Shown piece after piece: positions 53,285 through 64,000 of a stretch of 64,000 nucleotides of DNA. Below the pieces are notes generated by a model. The model was not told where the DNA came from. It made no database searches and saw only the letters and a program-made list of their open reading frames with translations. The first letter of the stretch is position 1. The number at the start of each line of letters is the position of its first letter. The DNA is from Liolophura sinensis (Eukaryota; Mollusca; Polyplacophora; Chitonida; Chitonidae), in the NCBI RefSeq assembly GCF_032854445.1, contig NC_088303.1:14703501-14767500 (forward strand), in the 5' to 3' direction. A program made the position numbers and the translations under genes.

Positions 53285-54425
53285 TGCTTCGTTATAGGCT
53301 CGTTCTGGATATCTCAGTTCGTTTTCTCACTCAGGCAAGTCTATGTTGACACCTCACTTCGTTTTCACGGAGTCGACCAGTCTTTGCCAGCTGAGTTCGT
53401 CTTCTCTCACCGTTTTCAGTATTGACCAGTTTTTGTTACCTGAGCTCGTCTTCTCTCACCGGTTTCAGTAATGACCAGTTTTTGTTTCCAGAGCTCGTCT
53501 TCTCTCACCGTTTTCAGTACTGTCCAGTTTTTGTCACCTGAGCTTGTTTTCACACCCCGTTTTCACAGTTGACCAGTCGGTGTCACCTGAGCCCTTCTTC
53601 TCTCGGCGTTTTCGAAGAGTCGACCAGTCTTTGCCACCTGAGATCATCTTCTTTCACCCTTTACAGTGTTGACCAGTCCTTCCCACCTGACCTCGTCTTC
53701 TCTCACCGTTTTCACAGAGTTGACCACTCGTTACCACGTGAGCTCATCTTCTCACCCTGTTTCCAAAGTCAACCACTCCTTGCCACCTGAGTTCGTCTTC
53801 ACATCCAGTTTTTACAGAGTTGACCAATCCTTGCCACCTGAGCTCGTCTTCTCATCCCGTTTTCAAAGTCGACCTACTCCTTGCTACGTGAGGTCGTCTT
53901 TACACCCCGTTTTCACAGAGTAGACCACTTCTTACCACCTGAGTTCGTCTTCTCATCCCGTTTTCACAGAGTTGTCCACTCCTTGCCATCTGAGCTCGTC
54001 TTCTCACCTCTTTTTTTACAGAGCTGACCAGCCCTTGTCACCTGAGCTCGTCTTCACACCCCGTTTTCACAGACGACCTGCTCTTCCCACCTGTGCTCGC
54101 CTTCTCATTCAGCTTTCAAAGAGTCAACCAGTCCTTGTCACCTGAACTCGTCTTCACGCCCCGTTTTTACAAAGTTGACCACTCCTTGTCACCTGAGCTC
54201 GCTTTCTCGCCAAGTTTTCGCAGTCGACCATTCTTTGCTACCTGAGCTCGTCTTCTCATCTCCGTTCCAACGAGTCGACCAGCCGTTGCAACCTGAGCTG
54301 GTCTTCTCATCCCGCTTTCAAAAAGTCGACCAAACATTGCCATCTGGCTGAGCTCGTCTGTCCACACTTTCACGGGGTCGACCAGTCGTTGGCATGCACC
54401 TGAGCTCGTCTTCTCGTTCGATTTT
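53285..54425 (+). repeat. 51-bp minisatellite, about 22 units
   Basis: Units of roughly 51 bp: CACCTGAGCTCGTCTTCTC, ACCCCGTTTTCACAGAGT, then TGACCAGTCCTTGC. Unit length varies by small indels and sequences are diverged. Some stretches read openly as LPPELVFSSRFHRVDQS, but indels and stops interrupt every frame, so it is not treated as a gene. Confidence 0.88.
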
Positions 54426-54638
54426 CACACAGTCGACTTTTCAAACAGAGCGCATTGGGGAAGGTGGAAATCACATTCCATTTTGCCAAGATCTAGTTCG
54501 TGACCAAAGAACAGTATCGAGTAAATCAACTGATTCGTTGATTTCGTCAGTTGGTAATGGGTTGTTGATTGTTTTTTTGTTGTTGTTTTTTTTGTTGTTG
54601 TTTTTTTGTTTTTGTTTTTGGTTTGTTTGTTTTTTTTT

Positions 54639-54652
54639 GGGGGGGGGGGGGG
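54639..54652 (+). repeat. G14 homopolymer after a T/G-rich tract
   Basis: Fourteen G directly after about 80 bases composed almost only of T and G (about 54558-54638). The whole tract is strongly strand-asymmetric. Confidence 0.8.
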
Positions 54653-54768
54653 TTGATTGATTTTATCGAGCACAGAATTTTGGTTAATCTTGAGTGCATG
54701 GTGAGGACGAGGTAAGTGAAATGCGAAGTACTGAGTGTAATTAACTAACATTAGGAATTGTAATTAGG

Positions 54769-54830
54769 AAAACACTAATTTAGTGTAACATAGAAAAACA
54801 CTAATCATAGTGTGACATAGCAAAACACTA
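54769..54830. repeat. Short tandem repeat of small palindromes
   Basis: Two and a half units of about 32 bp, AAAACACTAAT...TAGTGT.ACATAG. Each carries an ACACTA...TAGTGT inverted repeat of 6-bp arms. Confidence 0.65.
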
Positions 54831-55439
54831 ATCAGTTCATTCAAACACTGCATGTAGTACTGCATGTTCTCTCAGAGACGTTTGTGAAAGACAACGTAGA
54901 ACACGGTCCTCCGAAACTTAGCCTACACGTACTTTACGAAGAACGCCTTAAGAGATAAGATATTTGGTAAGAATGACCCATTCCAACTTGACAAGCGATG
55001 AAATTATGCCACTCATTGAAGAAAGGTTATTCTGTCTGTTTATAATAGTCGGTCGGAGGGGACCCCATCACGTGATTCGCATGTGGGTCGACTGCGCTTT
55101 TGCAGGTCGATCTGCAGGTCTCATTTCGCCACATGCAGTAGCGTCCGAAGAGTGACGGCTGGAATAAGTGGCCACACAGACCAGATCCGCTGCCTGGAGA
55201 GGTGAGTGATACACGTGCTAGCGCATAACAAACATATTGTGCCAGTAGGAAATAATTGTGGTCAGAATGTAGATATATGTACGTAATGAGTCTGTGACTA
55301 TGTACTGACTAGAATCCTCAGTGGTTACTGGTGTGGGTTTATCGTATCTGTCTTACTGACCGCATTTCCCTTGCCCTAACCAGCTGTTTTACTTAGGGTC
55401 ACCGGTACATGCCCGTGAGAAAGCCGCTGTGTGCCCTGT

Positions 55440-55492
55440 CAGTGCAGTTAGCACAGTGTAATTAGCACAATGTAATTAGCACAGTATACTGC
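55440..55492 (+). repeat. 15-bp tandem repeat, 3 copies
   Basis: GTAATTAGCACAGT-type units three times in a row (55444-55490). Confidence 0.7.
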
Positions 55493-55675
55493 ATAAAATA
55501 GGCCTAATAATTATATCTTATTAAAGTATATCCCCATATATTTTGTAATAACAGAAAACCCATATATTTTGCAAAGTAAAATTAGGTATAGCTTTGCTTC
55601 TTCCGTTTGAAAGTAGACCACAACTGATAATGATGCGTTTTATAGGACAGTATTTAGCACAGATTAGATAAATGT

Positions 55676-56345
55676 GAAACCCCTTGATACAGAAACGTTT
55701 GATGCAGATCCGTGTTATGCATATACGTGCTATGCAGATACCTGTAATACAATACGTGTGATTCCGACAGATGCGTGCGATGCAGATACATGTGATACAA
55801 TGCGTGTGGTGCTGGCAAATACGTGTGATACAGTACGTGTGATGCTAACAGATACGTGTGATGCAGATATCTGTGATACAGTTAGTGTGATACCGATAGA
55901 TACGTTTGACACAGTACATGTGATGCCGGCAGATACGTGTGATGCATATACATGTGAGGCAGATATCTGTGATACAGTACGTGTGATGTCGGCAAATACG
56001 TGTGATACAATACGTGTGATGCCAGCAGATACGTGTGATACAGTACGTGTGATGTCGACAGATATTTGCGATCCAGATACGTGTGATACAGTACGTGTGA
56101 TGCCGGCAGATACGTATGATTCAGTACTTGTGATGTCGGCTGATACGTGTGATGCAGATACATGTGATACAGTACGAGTGATGCCGGCAGATACGTGGGA
56201 TACAGTACGTGTGATGTCGGTAGATACGTGTAATCAGATACTTGTGATACAGTACGTGTGATGCCGGTAGATACGTGTGACGCCAGCAGATACTGTGGTA
56301 TAGTACGTGTGACCCCGGCAGATACGTGTGATGCTGAAACTTAAC
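55676..56345 (+). repeat. 33/48-bp minisatellite
   Basis: Basic unit of 33 bp, GATACAGTACGTGTGATG then CCGGCAGATACGTGT. An optional 15-bp block GATGCAGATACGTGT makes some units 48 bp. The left end is more diverged. Because all lengths are multiples of three, one plus frame stays open for 195 codons (55674-56261; units such as DTCDTVRVMPA) and two minus frames are also open. That pattern points to non-coding repeat DNA. Confidence 0.9.
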
Positions 56346-56499
56346 ATCATTTCCGACTATGGGTTGGACTGATGGATCATGCAGATAAAATTTTCATGAA
56401 AACGTGGATAACGATATCGATGCCCAATGAAAAGGCGATTTACGTACACGTACATGTATACATATATAGGAGGTAGGATGGCTGAGCGCGCGGTATAAG

Positions 56500-56775
56500 A
56501 GGTTGTCACGCAAGAGGACTATAGCTACCACTTGACCAATTATAGATCGCACATGACTATAGTTAAGCCAAGTGTTCAAGGGATGTCGCAAAAGATTACC
56601 AGCGTTAAATTGATTGATTACGGGTTGTCGCAAAAGACGATGAGCACTTGACTACAGAATCAGGTGAGGTCTTACGGTTTCTTGCAACAGACGATGGGCG
56701 CTTGAGTACAGAATTGGGTCACTCGCGTTACTGGTTATCGCGAAAGACGACAAACCTTTGAGGTCGAGCACTTGT
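56500..56775 (+). repeat. Degenerate tandem repeat, about 65-70 bp
   Basis: Three to four diverged units with TCGCAAAAGACGATGAGC, ACTTGACTACAGAATCAGG and GGTTATCGCGAAAGACGAC as corresponding words. Confidence 0.6.
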
Positions 56776-56779
56776 ATTC

Positions 56780-57585
56780 TATCTTTTCGCAAAGGAATAT
56801 GTTGATTATATGGCAAACAATTAAGATTAAGTTATACACACCTGTCGCACAATGTACACAATTAAAGACATGGACACTAGAGGGGTGATGGACGCCACGT
56901 TTATACTGCAGTACTTACCCGTGCAGAATAACGCTATACTGAAAGCTACATGTAGACCTTTGGAATCAGGATTTTAAATATATGACACCGCACAACAACA
57001 ACAAAAAACAAAAACAAAAGAAACGTCACCTCCAAGACTGAGCGACTGGCATTGTCTGAGTGGTTGCTGATTAGCGACGTGATACGAAAATTTCACGGCT
57101 GATATGATAATTTGTTATCATATCCGGAATTTACCGGTTGTTCGAATATAATTCTTATTATGTTCTTAATATAATTTGACCCAGTCTTGGCTGTTGTAGG
57201 CTTATGTATGTCTGGCATATCCAACGGAATAATGCTGGCCATCATCGTATATGTAAAAATTCACAGACACTAAAATTATTGAATAAGTGTATACAGACAT
57301 TCATAGATCCAAACAAGCAAACCTTTATCAGCCTAAATGCTAGACCACAGACGTCTAATATATTACAACAGTGCCTTTTCTTTTACTTATCTCTGCTTAT
57401 GCTGTGGTATTATAGGGGATGTACATATACGTTGTTAATACTTACAAAAAAAAGAACGAAACTCCAAGTGATGCAAATTGCCAGGAAGCCGTAATTTCAC
57501 TGGTTACGTGCGAACATTGGCAACTTGTACAGTCATTGCTATCACTGCTCTGGTTTTACTCAATTGTCTTTCATATTAAAGTAGA
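56780..57585. other. Non-coding, nothing recognised
   Basis: A possible SINE-A scrap (GGAATAATGCTGGCCATC at about 57224) is the only recognisable item. Confidence 0.4.
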
Positions 57586-57589
57586 GTAA

Positions 57590-58410
57590 ACTACCGGCCG
57601 GTGAATCGAACAAAGTTTTTCCAGACCAAGTATAACCAAGTAAAAGTTTTCGAGCCATCAGCTATAGTGAATATTCTCACAAAGGACCTAAATCTTGAAC
57701 CATTCCTCGTTGAATCAAGCAAAGTTTCTGCTAACCAGGCAACACTGGAAGTAAACCTTGGGCCAGAAACCAACCTGTGAATCAAGCAACAATGTAAACT
57801 TTGCACCACCCGTCGGCGAATCCTGTAACCCTTCTGCAAACCAAACAACACTACAAGTAAACCCAGTTATACACTCTAACATATGAAACAAGAAAATTTT
57901 ACAGACAAAACAAAACAATGAAAAGTTTTAACCCTCCTATCAGTGAATCAAGCAAACCTTTTACCGATCAAACAATAAAACAAGTAAACTTTGAGTCATT
58001 CACCAATGCATGAATCAAGTATTAAGTTTTCCTACCTATCTGAGTTTTCCTATCTATATAAGCAACGATGAAAACTTGTAACTCTCCTATTGGGGAATTA
58101 ATCAAGCAAACCCTTTGCCGAACAAATAAAGAAATCAGTAAACCTTCAGCCATTCAGCAACCTATGAATCAAGTAAAGTTTTTCCGCTTATAAGCAACAA
58201 AGTAAACTTTAAATTACTCTTGGGTGACTCTTCTGACGACCAAGCAACAAAGTAAATTTTGAAACACCTCCGCCAGCGGTTGAAACAAACTTTCTACCGA
58301 CTATGAGCAACAAAGTAAACGTTTGAGGGACGAATCAAGCAACATTTTCCCAACAAAATAAAGTTCTGAGCCATTGAATCAGCAGATCAACCAAAATATG
58401 TTTTAAACGC
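57590..58410 (+). repeat. Very degenerate tandem array, about 65-90 bp period
   Basis: Recurring words GAATCAAGCAAA, GCAACAAAGTAAACTTT, CTACCGAC-like and CCATT/CCACC occur roughly every 65-90 bp in the same orientation from 57590 to 58410. An old array with no coding frame. Confidence 0.6.
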
Positions 58411-58414
58411 CAAA

Positions 58415-59360
58415 CTAATATTACAACCGTGCAAAGAAGTTAAATAAATCTGTAGCAGAGCAGATAACCATGGAATTTTCTGTGCTTCTTTACTCAACGG
58501 TGTAAAACTTGCTTGAGGAGATCGTTACTCCTGCTTTACGCTTTCACTCAGGCTTACCAGGTCAATACGCCTTGCCCCGGGCCCTCGTTTAAATCTTGCC
58601 CTTAGCCCCAGACTATGGTAATGTTTCATAAGACCATCACCTTGACCCTAGTGTAGCTTTCACGGTTGTCAGCATAACCTACATTCTGCTCTTTTATAGT
58701 GGAATCGTGGCGATGTACAAATAAAGCAAATATTACACTAGTGTCAAATTTTAAAATCAGCCGTTCCGCGCGTGCTTTGAGTTATATTTGTACTTGCTCT
58801 TGAAAACCTCTCAGTCTATTTGTGCGGGACCTAGTTCACTAGAAATGAGTTATTAAGGAACATATCGCGTTTGTTTTTTTGTTTTTTTTTAATTAAATAG
58901 ACCAGATGATATTTTTTACGATATGTAGTCAACCTATATATGTAAGTATTCAATCTAATTCACTTTATAAGTTCCAGCATGATGATTCAGTGAGGTAGTG
59001 TTATAAATACGACAGCACTGAAAGTGGTCTGTTTTAATTGGACACCATCGTGAATGATACAGTCAAAATAAGCTGGAAATCGACACAATGCAAACCTATA
59101 GCCCATAAAAAGGTTCTTGGCTCAAGCGACTGCATGCCTAAGACCCACTACCATCCATACCACATAAACCTGAAATGTTCTAGATGTGGAACGTACATTG
59201 TAAATTAACACAAAATAATACAAACTGATAAGCAGCAATTGATGTGTAACCCCAAAGTTTATATTTCATACTTTATTTCGTTTCATTTCCTTATATGTAA
59301 GTACATAGGTTTATGATTTATGACTATTAATTAGCAGTTGCATTATACTAAAATGTTTAA
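58415..59360. other. Non-coding, nothing recognised
   Basis: No conserved frame, RNA gene or repeat seen. Confidence 0.45.
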
Positions 59361-59363
59361 TAC

Positions 59364-59611
59364 ATTTATTTATTTATTTGATTGGTGTTTTTCGCCGTAC
59401 TTAAAAATATTTCACTTATACGACAGCCGCCAGCATTATGATTGGAGGTAATCGGGCATAACCACGACCATCCGCTGGTTGTTGAAGACCTTCCCACGTA
59501 CGGCCGGAGAGGGAGCCAGCAAGAGTTGGAGCTCAAAGCGACCGCCTTGGTGAGTGGCTCCTGGGTCAATGTGCCGTGCTGGCATACTAAACCCTTCGGC
59601 CATGGAGGACC
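59364..59611 (-). mobile_element. Near full-length SINE-A
   Basis: Minus-strand copy readable on the plus strand as TTTATTTGATTGGTGTTTTTC, CCAGCATTATGATTGGAGG, CCATCCGCTGGTTGTTGAAG, CTTCCCACGTACGGCCGG, GGAGCTCAAAGCGACCGCC and the outer head CGGCCATGGAGGACC. There is a small deletion in the GGGGAAACC block. Confidence 0.85.
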
Positions 59612-59947
59612 ATGCACAAATGAATATAGGCCTTTATACATGTGGGTATATGTAGACATGAACCACTAATTCGGGATCACGTCGTAGCCGTGTTCGTGGA
59701 TGCTTGTATAAGATATTTCTAGTTTTTTCTGCACTCGTTGTTCGTGAGCCCTTGGTTACACTAAGTGGTCGACGGCATTTACGCTGTTCTGCGGCAGTTG
59801 TTCACGATCACTTGTCATCTACTAATTAATATGTTAAAGAGTTAGTCAATGGTGTCCCAAAGGTCGATGTTTATTTCCTGGAACTTCACCCTTAAAAACT
59901 AACCATGATACATGTATATAGTATAAGAGATTTTTTTACTTGGTAGT

Positions 59948-59992
59948 TCAATAACAATCAAATAAATGAATACATAAATAAATCAATAAATG
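59948..59992 (+). mobile_element. SINE-A tail fragment
   Basis: CAATAACAATCAAATAAATG followed by degenerate AAATA repeats; only the 3' terminus. Confidence 0.4.
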
Positions 59993-59994
59993 CA

Positions 59995-61615
59995 CCCTTA
60001 TTCTGCGTCCTACTTATCTTAACACAGTTCAGTGTGTTAGCCACATGGAACTCTAACACAGTTGCTTACATAATGTTACCTTGGCATATGTTAACCATAT
60101 GTTAATCACAGGATGTGACCTACACTGAGTACCTTACAGCTATTGTTTATATATGGTCGACCTAGCCACGGGAAAGTGTGTCTGGTCGCACGGAAATAAC
60201 AGTCTATTGTTACAAATATCAGTCAGAAATAGGCTACGCACCTTTCAGACTAGTAGAATATAAAGCACTTGGAGCTTCCCCCAAATTGAACAGTATCGAC
60301 TTGGAAGCATTTGAAATGGAAATCATTCCAGCGCGATAGGCGATACGTGTACATGGACTTGTATGCTTCATATTTATACTTTCCTAACTTAACGATGGTG
60401 ACCCTCAACAATTAGTAAACAATAGGTTCTCCTCTCCAACGTACATGTACATATAACAAAGTCAAGGGTTATATTGGAGACCAAGAGGAACGCCAAATCT
60501 TTATACTGACGGTTCACTTCTCACAACGTGGATGTTCAGTAAGGCGGTTGTACATTGTGTATAGAAATAAATGGTGTATCGAACTGAAATGCAAATGGTC
60601 TAAAATGGCTTTCTTCGGTAGAATTTCACACTTATATGTACATGTGTATGTCTGTGTCTATGTGTATTTGTAACCACAACAAGCTCGTGTGCCCTTTGTG
60701 TTTGGTCACATTGATATCCAAGTCTTCCGAAAGTACAGACAACACCGAGCATGTTGTCATGATGATAGATCGGGTAATGTTAGGTATTTTGCCACACACC
60801 AGCTTTAGCACGTAAAATACATGGTGCATTTGCTTTTGTGAGTACTTTGCAGTTTACTTGCTTTGTCCTGCACATTTTTGCTTGTGGATTAACATAATTA
60901 GTACTGTGCAATGTGACCTTGTTTCGATTTTGTGGAAGTGAAAATTCTTGTAAAGATCCTGAAAACATCATGAACGAAAAAAAAACTGCTGACGAATAAT
61001 TAAGTGTGTGTGAGATTCGAACCCCCTAACGACATTCAGCACGGAAAAGGACTGACGAATTCCATGCAGTTCTACTGCCTTGGGACATCTGGATCCGAAA
61101 TGGGTATTTACACAGGTATTTATGCCTATAGTAAATCGGTTAATGCCCTCAAAGTGACGTTAATCCAGACTGTACATATTTGTGTGAGCTTGTTCACACT
61201 TGTGTTATCTGTCAGATGATAGCGCACGCGGAGGCAAGTCCCGCCATTGTCTTCTTACTGTTCTTCTATCGTGTGCCAAAGTTCCTAATAAATCTACGTT
61301 TACTGGATCCACTCCAAACTTGTACTCCATGGATATGCCATTCAGTGGATCAGGTATACTGGGCCAATGGTATCGCTCCTTTTGTTTCTATATTTTTCTT
61401 TACTTTGACTTTGGCAAAAAAAAAAGGAAGGCGCTTAAACTATCGCCTGCAACAACATTGGTCAGTTATCTCACAACAGATTACAGTTAACTGTTACCGG
61501 CGCATGCGTTTGAAGGCAACGTACATACATATCTAGCTATTGACCTGTTTTACTTTGTATTACCTATTGCTCTCTATGATCGTTATCATACCAGTTATAA
61601 ATGGGTTATTGCTGA
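59995..61615. other. Non-coding DNA with two unassigned overlapping frames
   Basis: Two overlapping plus-strand frames (61180-61536 and 61200-61490) follow a possible acceptor (TTATCTGTCAG), but neither has a recognisable domain. Nothing else is seen. Confidence 0.35.
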
Positions 61616-61620
61616 TTGTG

Positions 61621-61622
61621 AA

Positions 61623-61669
<47 letters not shown>

Positions 61670-61672
61670 ATC
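61621..61672 (+). repeat. AATA tetranucleotide microsatellite, about 12 copies
   Basis: Perfect AATAAATA run of about 52 bp. It resembles an expanded SINE-A tail, but the upstream sequence does not show a SINE body. Confidence 0.9.
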
Positions 61673-61679
61673 GAAAATA

Positions 61680-62870
61680 AAACTAAATAATTTCAAATAA
61701 CTGAAAGCAAATAAAGCCAGTGGCATAACAATCGTTAAATAGTCCGCGACCTCTACTTATGGGCAATGGCTATACGTACGTATATAAAGGGACCTAATTG
61801 TGTGTACATGTTGAACACCGTTAATGAGTGTCCAAATGTTTGAGAGAAAATGTAAGTAACAGTTTCATTTATGTACACTCAGCTGAAGACACACGTACAT
61901 ATGTTAGTAGGTCCTAAATAACTGTCAATATGAATGTGAATAAATGACATACGCCGAATTTAGTGCTACGTTTTGTGACAGAGACATACCATGAATGAAC
62001 TGCTATCCAGTCTCTTATATATCTTAGCAATATTACGGTACCGTAGACCTATATATCGTAGGGTACCATGCATGCGTTATAACGTTGTCTGTCGGACAAT
62101 ATAGAAACATTCTCAACGTGCAAAGTAACTATGGATAATAAATCTTTTGAAATATTTGAGATAATTAGATCTGTAGTCGATTTCACAGTTGCTTTTGCCA
62201 GTAAAATTTTGAAACGTGATTTTCGACAAGCAAAATTAAAACCGTCTGTACCTGTAATGGATATGATGTTCTGACGAATGTACATGTATTCTAATTTCAG
62301 TATTTGGGACCATAAAATTAGTAATATATACTAAAGTTTAACTTTAGCTCTGAATTCACTTTTCTGAAATTCGGTCTTAGTCATTATGCCTGAAAATGAG
62401 AAATGTCCGCGTCAATTAACGTCACCAATCGTTAAGTTCGACTTAGCTTCTGGGCCCAGTAGTTCGAATGTGTACTAGCTAATACTGGTATTAAGTTATA
62501 TTTTATATTTACATTTTTAGCCACACACAGCGGTTAATGCAGTTCTCCAAAGTCAAAGTATAATAGCAGAAGCTTTAGTTCATATTTAATGTGATGTTAC
62601 ACATTGTCTATCAATGGCGTTAAATGTGACCCTCTGCAAATGGAGCAATCTCCACCTGTCAGTTAGCAGTAGCGGGTAGTTATACATTTTGGTGAAAAAC
62701 ATTTCGTTGAAAACAATTACCATATTATGAACAGCCATATATTGTGAAACTGAAATGATCTATAAATATGTGGCGTATGAAAATGAGCTTTTATAGTGTT
62801 AATTAGCACTACAATTAGCTTTTATAGTATGTAACTTCCGCTTAACCTGGGGCTAGGAACTGTTGCAATC
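61680..62870. other. AT-rich non-coding DNA
   Basis: No gene, RNA gene or structured repeat recognised. Confidence 0.5.
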
Positions 62871-62881
62871 AAAGCGAAACT

Positions 62882-62919
62882 GACGGCGTAAAGCACCAAT
62901 CAATTAAATAAATAAACAA
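62882..62919 (+). mobile_element. SINE-A tail fragment
   Basis: TGACGGCGTAAAGCACCAAT and CAATTAAATAAATAAAC only. The word AAAGCGAAACTGA occurs on both sides (about 62873 and 62919), a possible target-site duplication of 13 bp. Confidence 0.6.
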
Positions 62920-63313
62920 AGCGAAACTGAGATACATGTACGAATTTTATAATCGACAAATTATGTACTAGCATGGTACACGATTCAAATACTGATTTTA
63001 TTTATTCGCCTAGAATATTCCTTTCGTCTTTCCAACATCTTTGAAAACTGTTGACTGCTTCTCATTGCATGATTTCGTCCTAATTTCGTACTTTATATAG
63101 TTTCTTAGCTCTGTGGTGATTTGTGCTAAACATCGTTTTGTGAATTGGCCATATTGCCCTGGAACGTCCATGTTGGTTGATGGCTGGTATGCAAATGTCT
63201 GCTTCGAGGCATAGATTGTTTTTAAGCGATTTCTGGTACGTAATTTATAGTGTATTTTGGTATAGGACTGTCCCATACATGGGAAAGAAAACTTGATTAC
63301 TATCAGTATTATT

Positions 63314-63652
63314 ATGGCGATGGAGGGAACGTGTACCACACTGGTTAGTATTTATTTATTTTATTTTGTTGCTGTTGCTGTTCTTTGTCCAAAAGTTTCC
63401 ATGAACACGATGAGGTTAACCGCCGACTTACGGCAAGCTATTGATGAACAATGCCACATGTGTCGTAACACAACACGCCACACGAGTGCCGTCGCCCGCT
63501 CACTGACACAAAGGCTTCAGGCCACAAGAAGTGTATTTCAAATATCCTGTCCAAGGCCGGTTCCGAACCTGCAACTCGTGTACATGTCCCTGCCATGGAA
63601 AGGCCTCTTATCACTAGAAAACAGCCAACTCCCCTGTTTTCCTCTAAGCTGA
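63314..63652 (+). CDS. Unassigned open frame with signal-like N-terminus
   Basis: A 112-codon frame from ATG at 63314 (an in-frame ATG also lies at 63293). It starts with a hydrophobic segment SIYLFYFVAVAVLC that could be a signal peptide. A hydrophilic, Thr/Arg-rich part with four Cys follows (QCHMCRNTTRHTSAV; SCPRPVPN; LPCF). No family is recognised. The composition of the first part may simply reflect TTTATT-rich DNA, and there is no upstream promoter or splice evidence. The last codons overlap a perfect hairpin at 63643-63670. Confidence 0.22.
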   Translation: MAMEGTCTTLVSIYLFYFVAVAVLCPKVSMNTMRLTADLRQAIDEQCHMCRNTTRHTSAVARSLTQRLQATRSVFQISCPRPVPNLQLVYMSLPWKGLLSLENSQLPCFPLS

Positions 63653-63670
63653 CAAGTACGTCAGCTTAGA
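63643..63670. repeat. Perfect 11-bp hairpin
   Basis: TCTAAGCTGAC (63643-63653), a 6-nt spacer AAGTAC, and the exact complement GTCAGCTTAGA (63660-63670). It is not followed by a T run and its role is unknown. Confidence 0.85.
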
Positions 63671-63674
63671 GTAC

Positions 63675-64000
63675 ATTCATTCAGTAAATACTAGATCGTA
63701 CTTACGATAATATCTGCTAAACAATGTGTATGTTTTACGGTCTACTGATTCTTACCTACAAACTCAGGTTTGTATGTCAAGTACCCGATGTCTTTTATCT
63801 CGTTTTGGCAGTCACATAAGTGACGTCACGGTTTGGTCCATTTTAGAGTGTGGGGAAGTTTAGACCCAGTACACTGACTGTTGGTTGAGAAATATTTGGA
63901 TAAGCTATATTCATAGCTGCTCAACATATAGATATATATACCAGCCCCGTTGTAATTTTTTTATAACTTCAAAATAGTGTGCATCTATGGGAAGAGGAGT
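63675..64000. other. Non-coding, nothing recognised
   Basis: Window end; no feature seen. Confidence 0.4.

Noticed and set aside
55674-56261. 195-codon Cys/Asp-rich frame as a gene
   Set aside because: It lies entirely inside the 33/48-bp minisatellite and minus-strand frames are open too, so the openness comes from unit length.
61005-61075. Minus-strand GGTTCGAATCTC, a perfect B-box-like word suggesting a tRNA
   Set aside because: The flanks do not form a T stem or acceptor stem and no A-box lies at the right distance.
61180-61536. Two overlapping frames after a possible acceptor as an exon
   Set aside because: They compete in different frames over the same DNA, run into an A-rich tract and show no known domain.

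Overview
The window is nuclear DNA of a marine lophotrochozoan animal, most likely a bivalve mollusc. It has split genes with GT-AG introns, AT-rich and repeat-rich intergenic DNA, many minisatellites, and two families of tRNA-derived SINEs whose modules I associate with mollusc and bivalve genomes. The species call is inference; a related phylum such as brachiopods is not excluded. Nothing suggests a bacterial, plasmid or organelle origin. || Layout. 1-19 kb is gene-poor. It holds a short terminal-inverted-repeat DNA transposon with a decayed MADF-like reading frame (3.76-4.36 kb), a three-copy ~159-bp satellite (8.06-8.53 kb), a ~300-bp interspersed repeat seen four times in one orientation (6.7, 9.5, 12.1 and 15.7 kb), and a diverged ~0.5-0.6 kb duplication (13.0 and 14.3 kb). 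19.0-19.4 kb carries an unassigned possible exon. 19.6-20.9 kb is a 45-bp minisatellite interrupted by a complete SINE with target-site duplication. 22.65-24.05 kb encodes a chitin-deacetylase-like (NodB fold) protein with signal peptide and C-terminal membrane segment. Its catalytic motifs are largely lost, and its reading frame is broken by four single-base shifts, each of which can be placed at a homopolymer run. || 29.8-46.96 kb is the one fully supported gene: ALDH4A1, mitochondrial delta-1-pyrroline-5-carboxylate dehydrogenase. I resolve it into 15 exons with consistent phases and a 564-residue product. Its introns carry SINEs, a 20-bp minisatellite with higher-order structure, and a 56-nt sequence that folds exactly into a T-shaped three-way junction. 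|| 47-64 kb is again gene-poor. It contains a young SINE with a 12-bp target-site duplication, 32-, 51- and 33/48-bp minisatellites, two degenerate arrays, a strong G-quadruplex candidate, and a few unassigned open frames. || The two recognised proteins have no evident joint pathway: one belongs to mitochondrial proline catabolism, the other is a surface or secreted chitin-domain-like protein. Most of the rest of the window is repeat-derived or shows no recognisable function.
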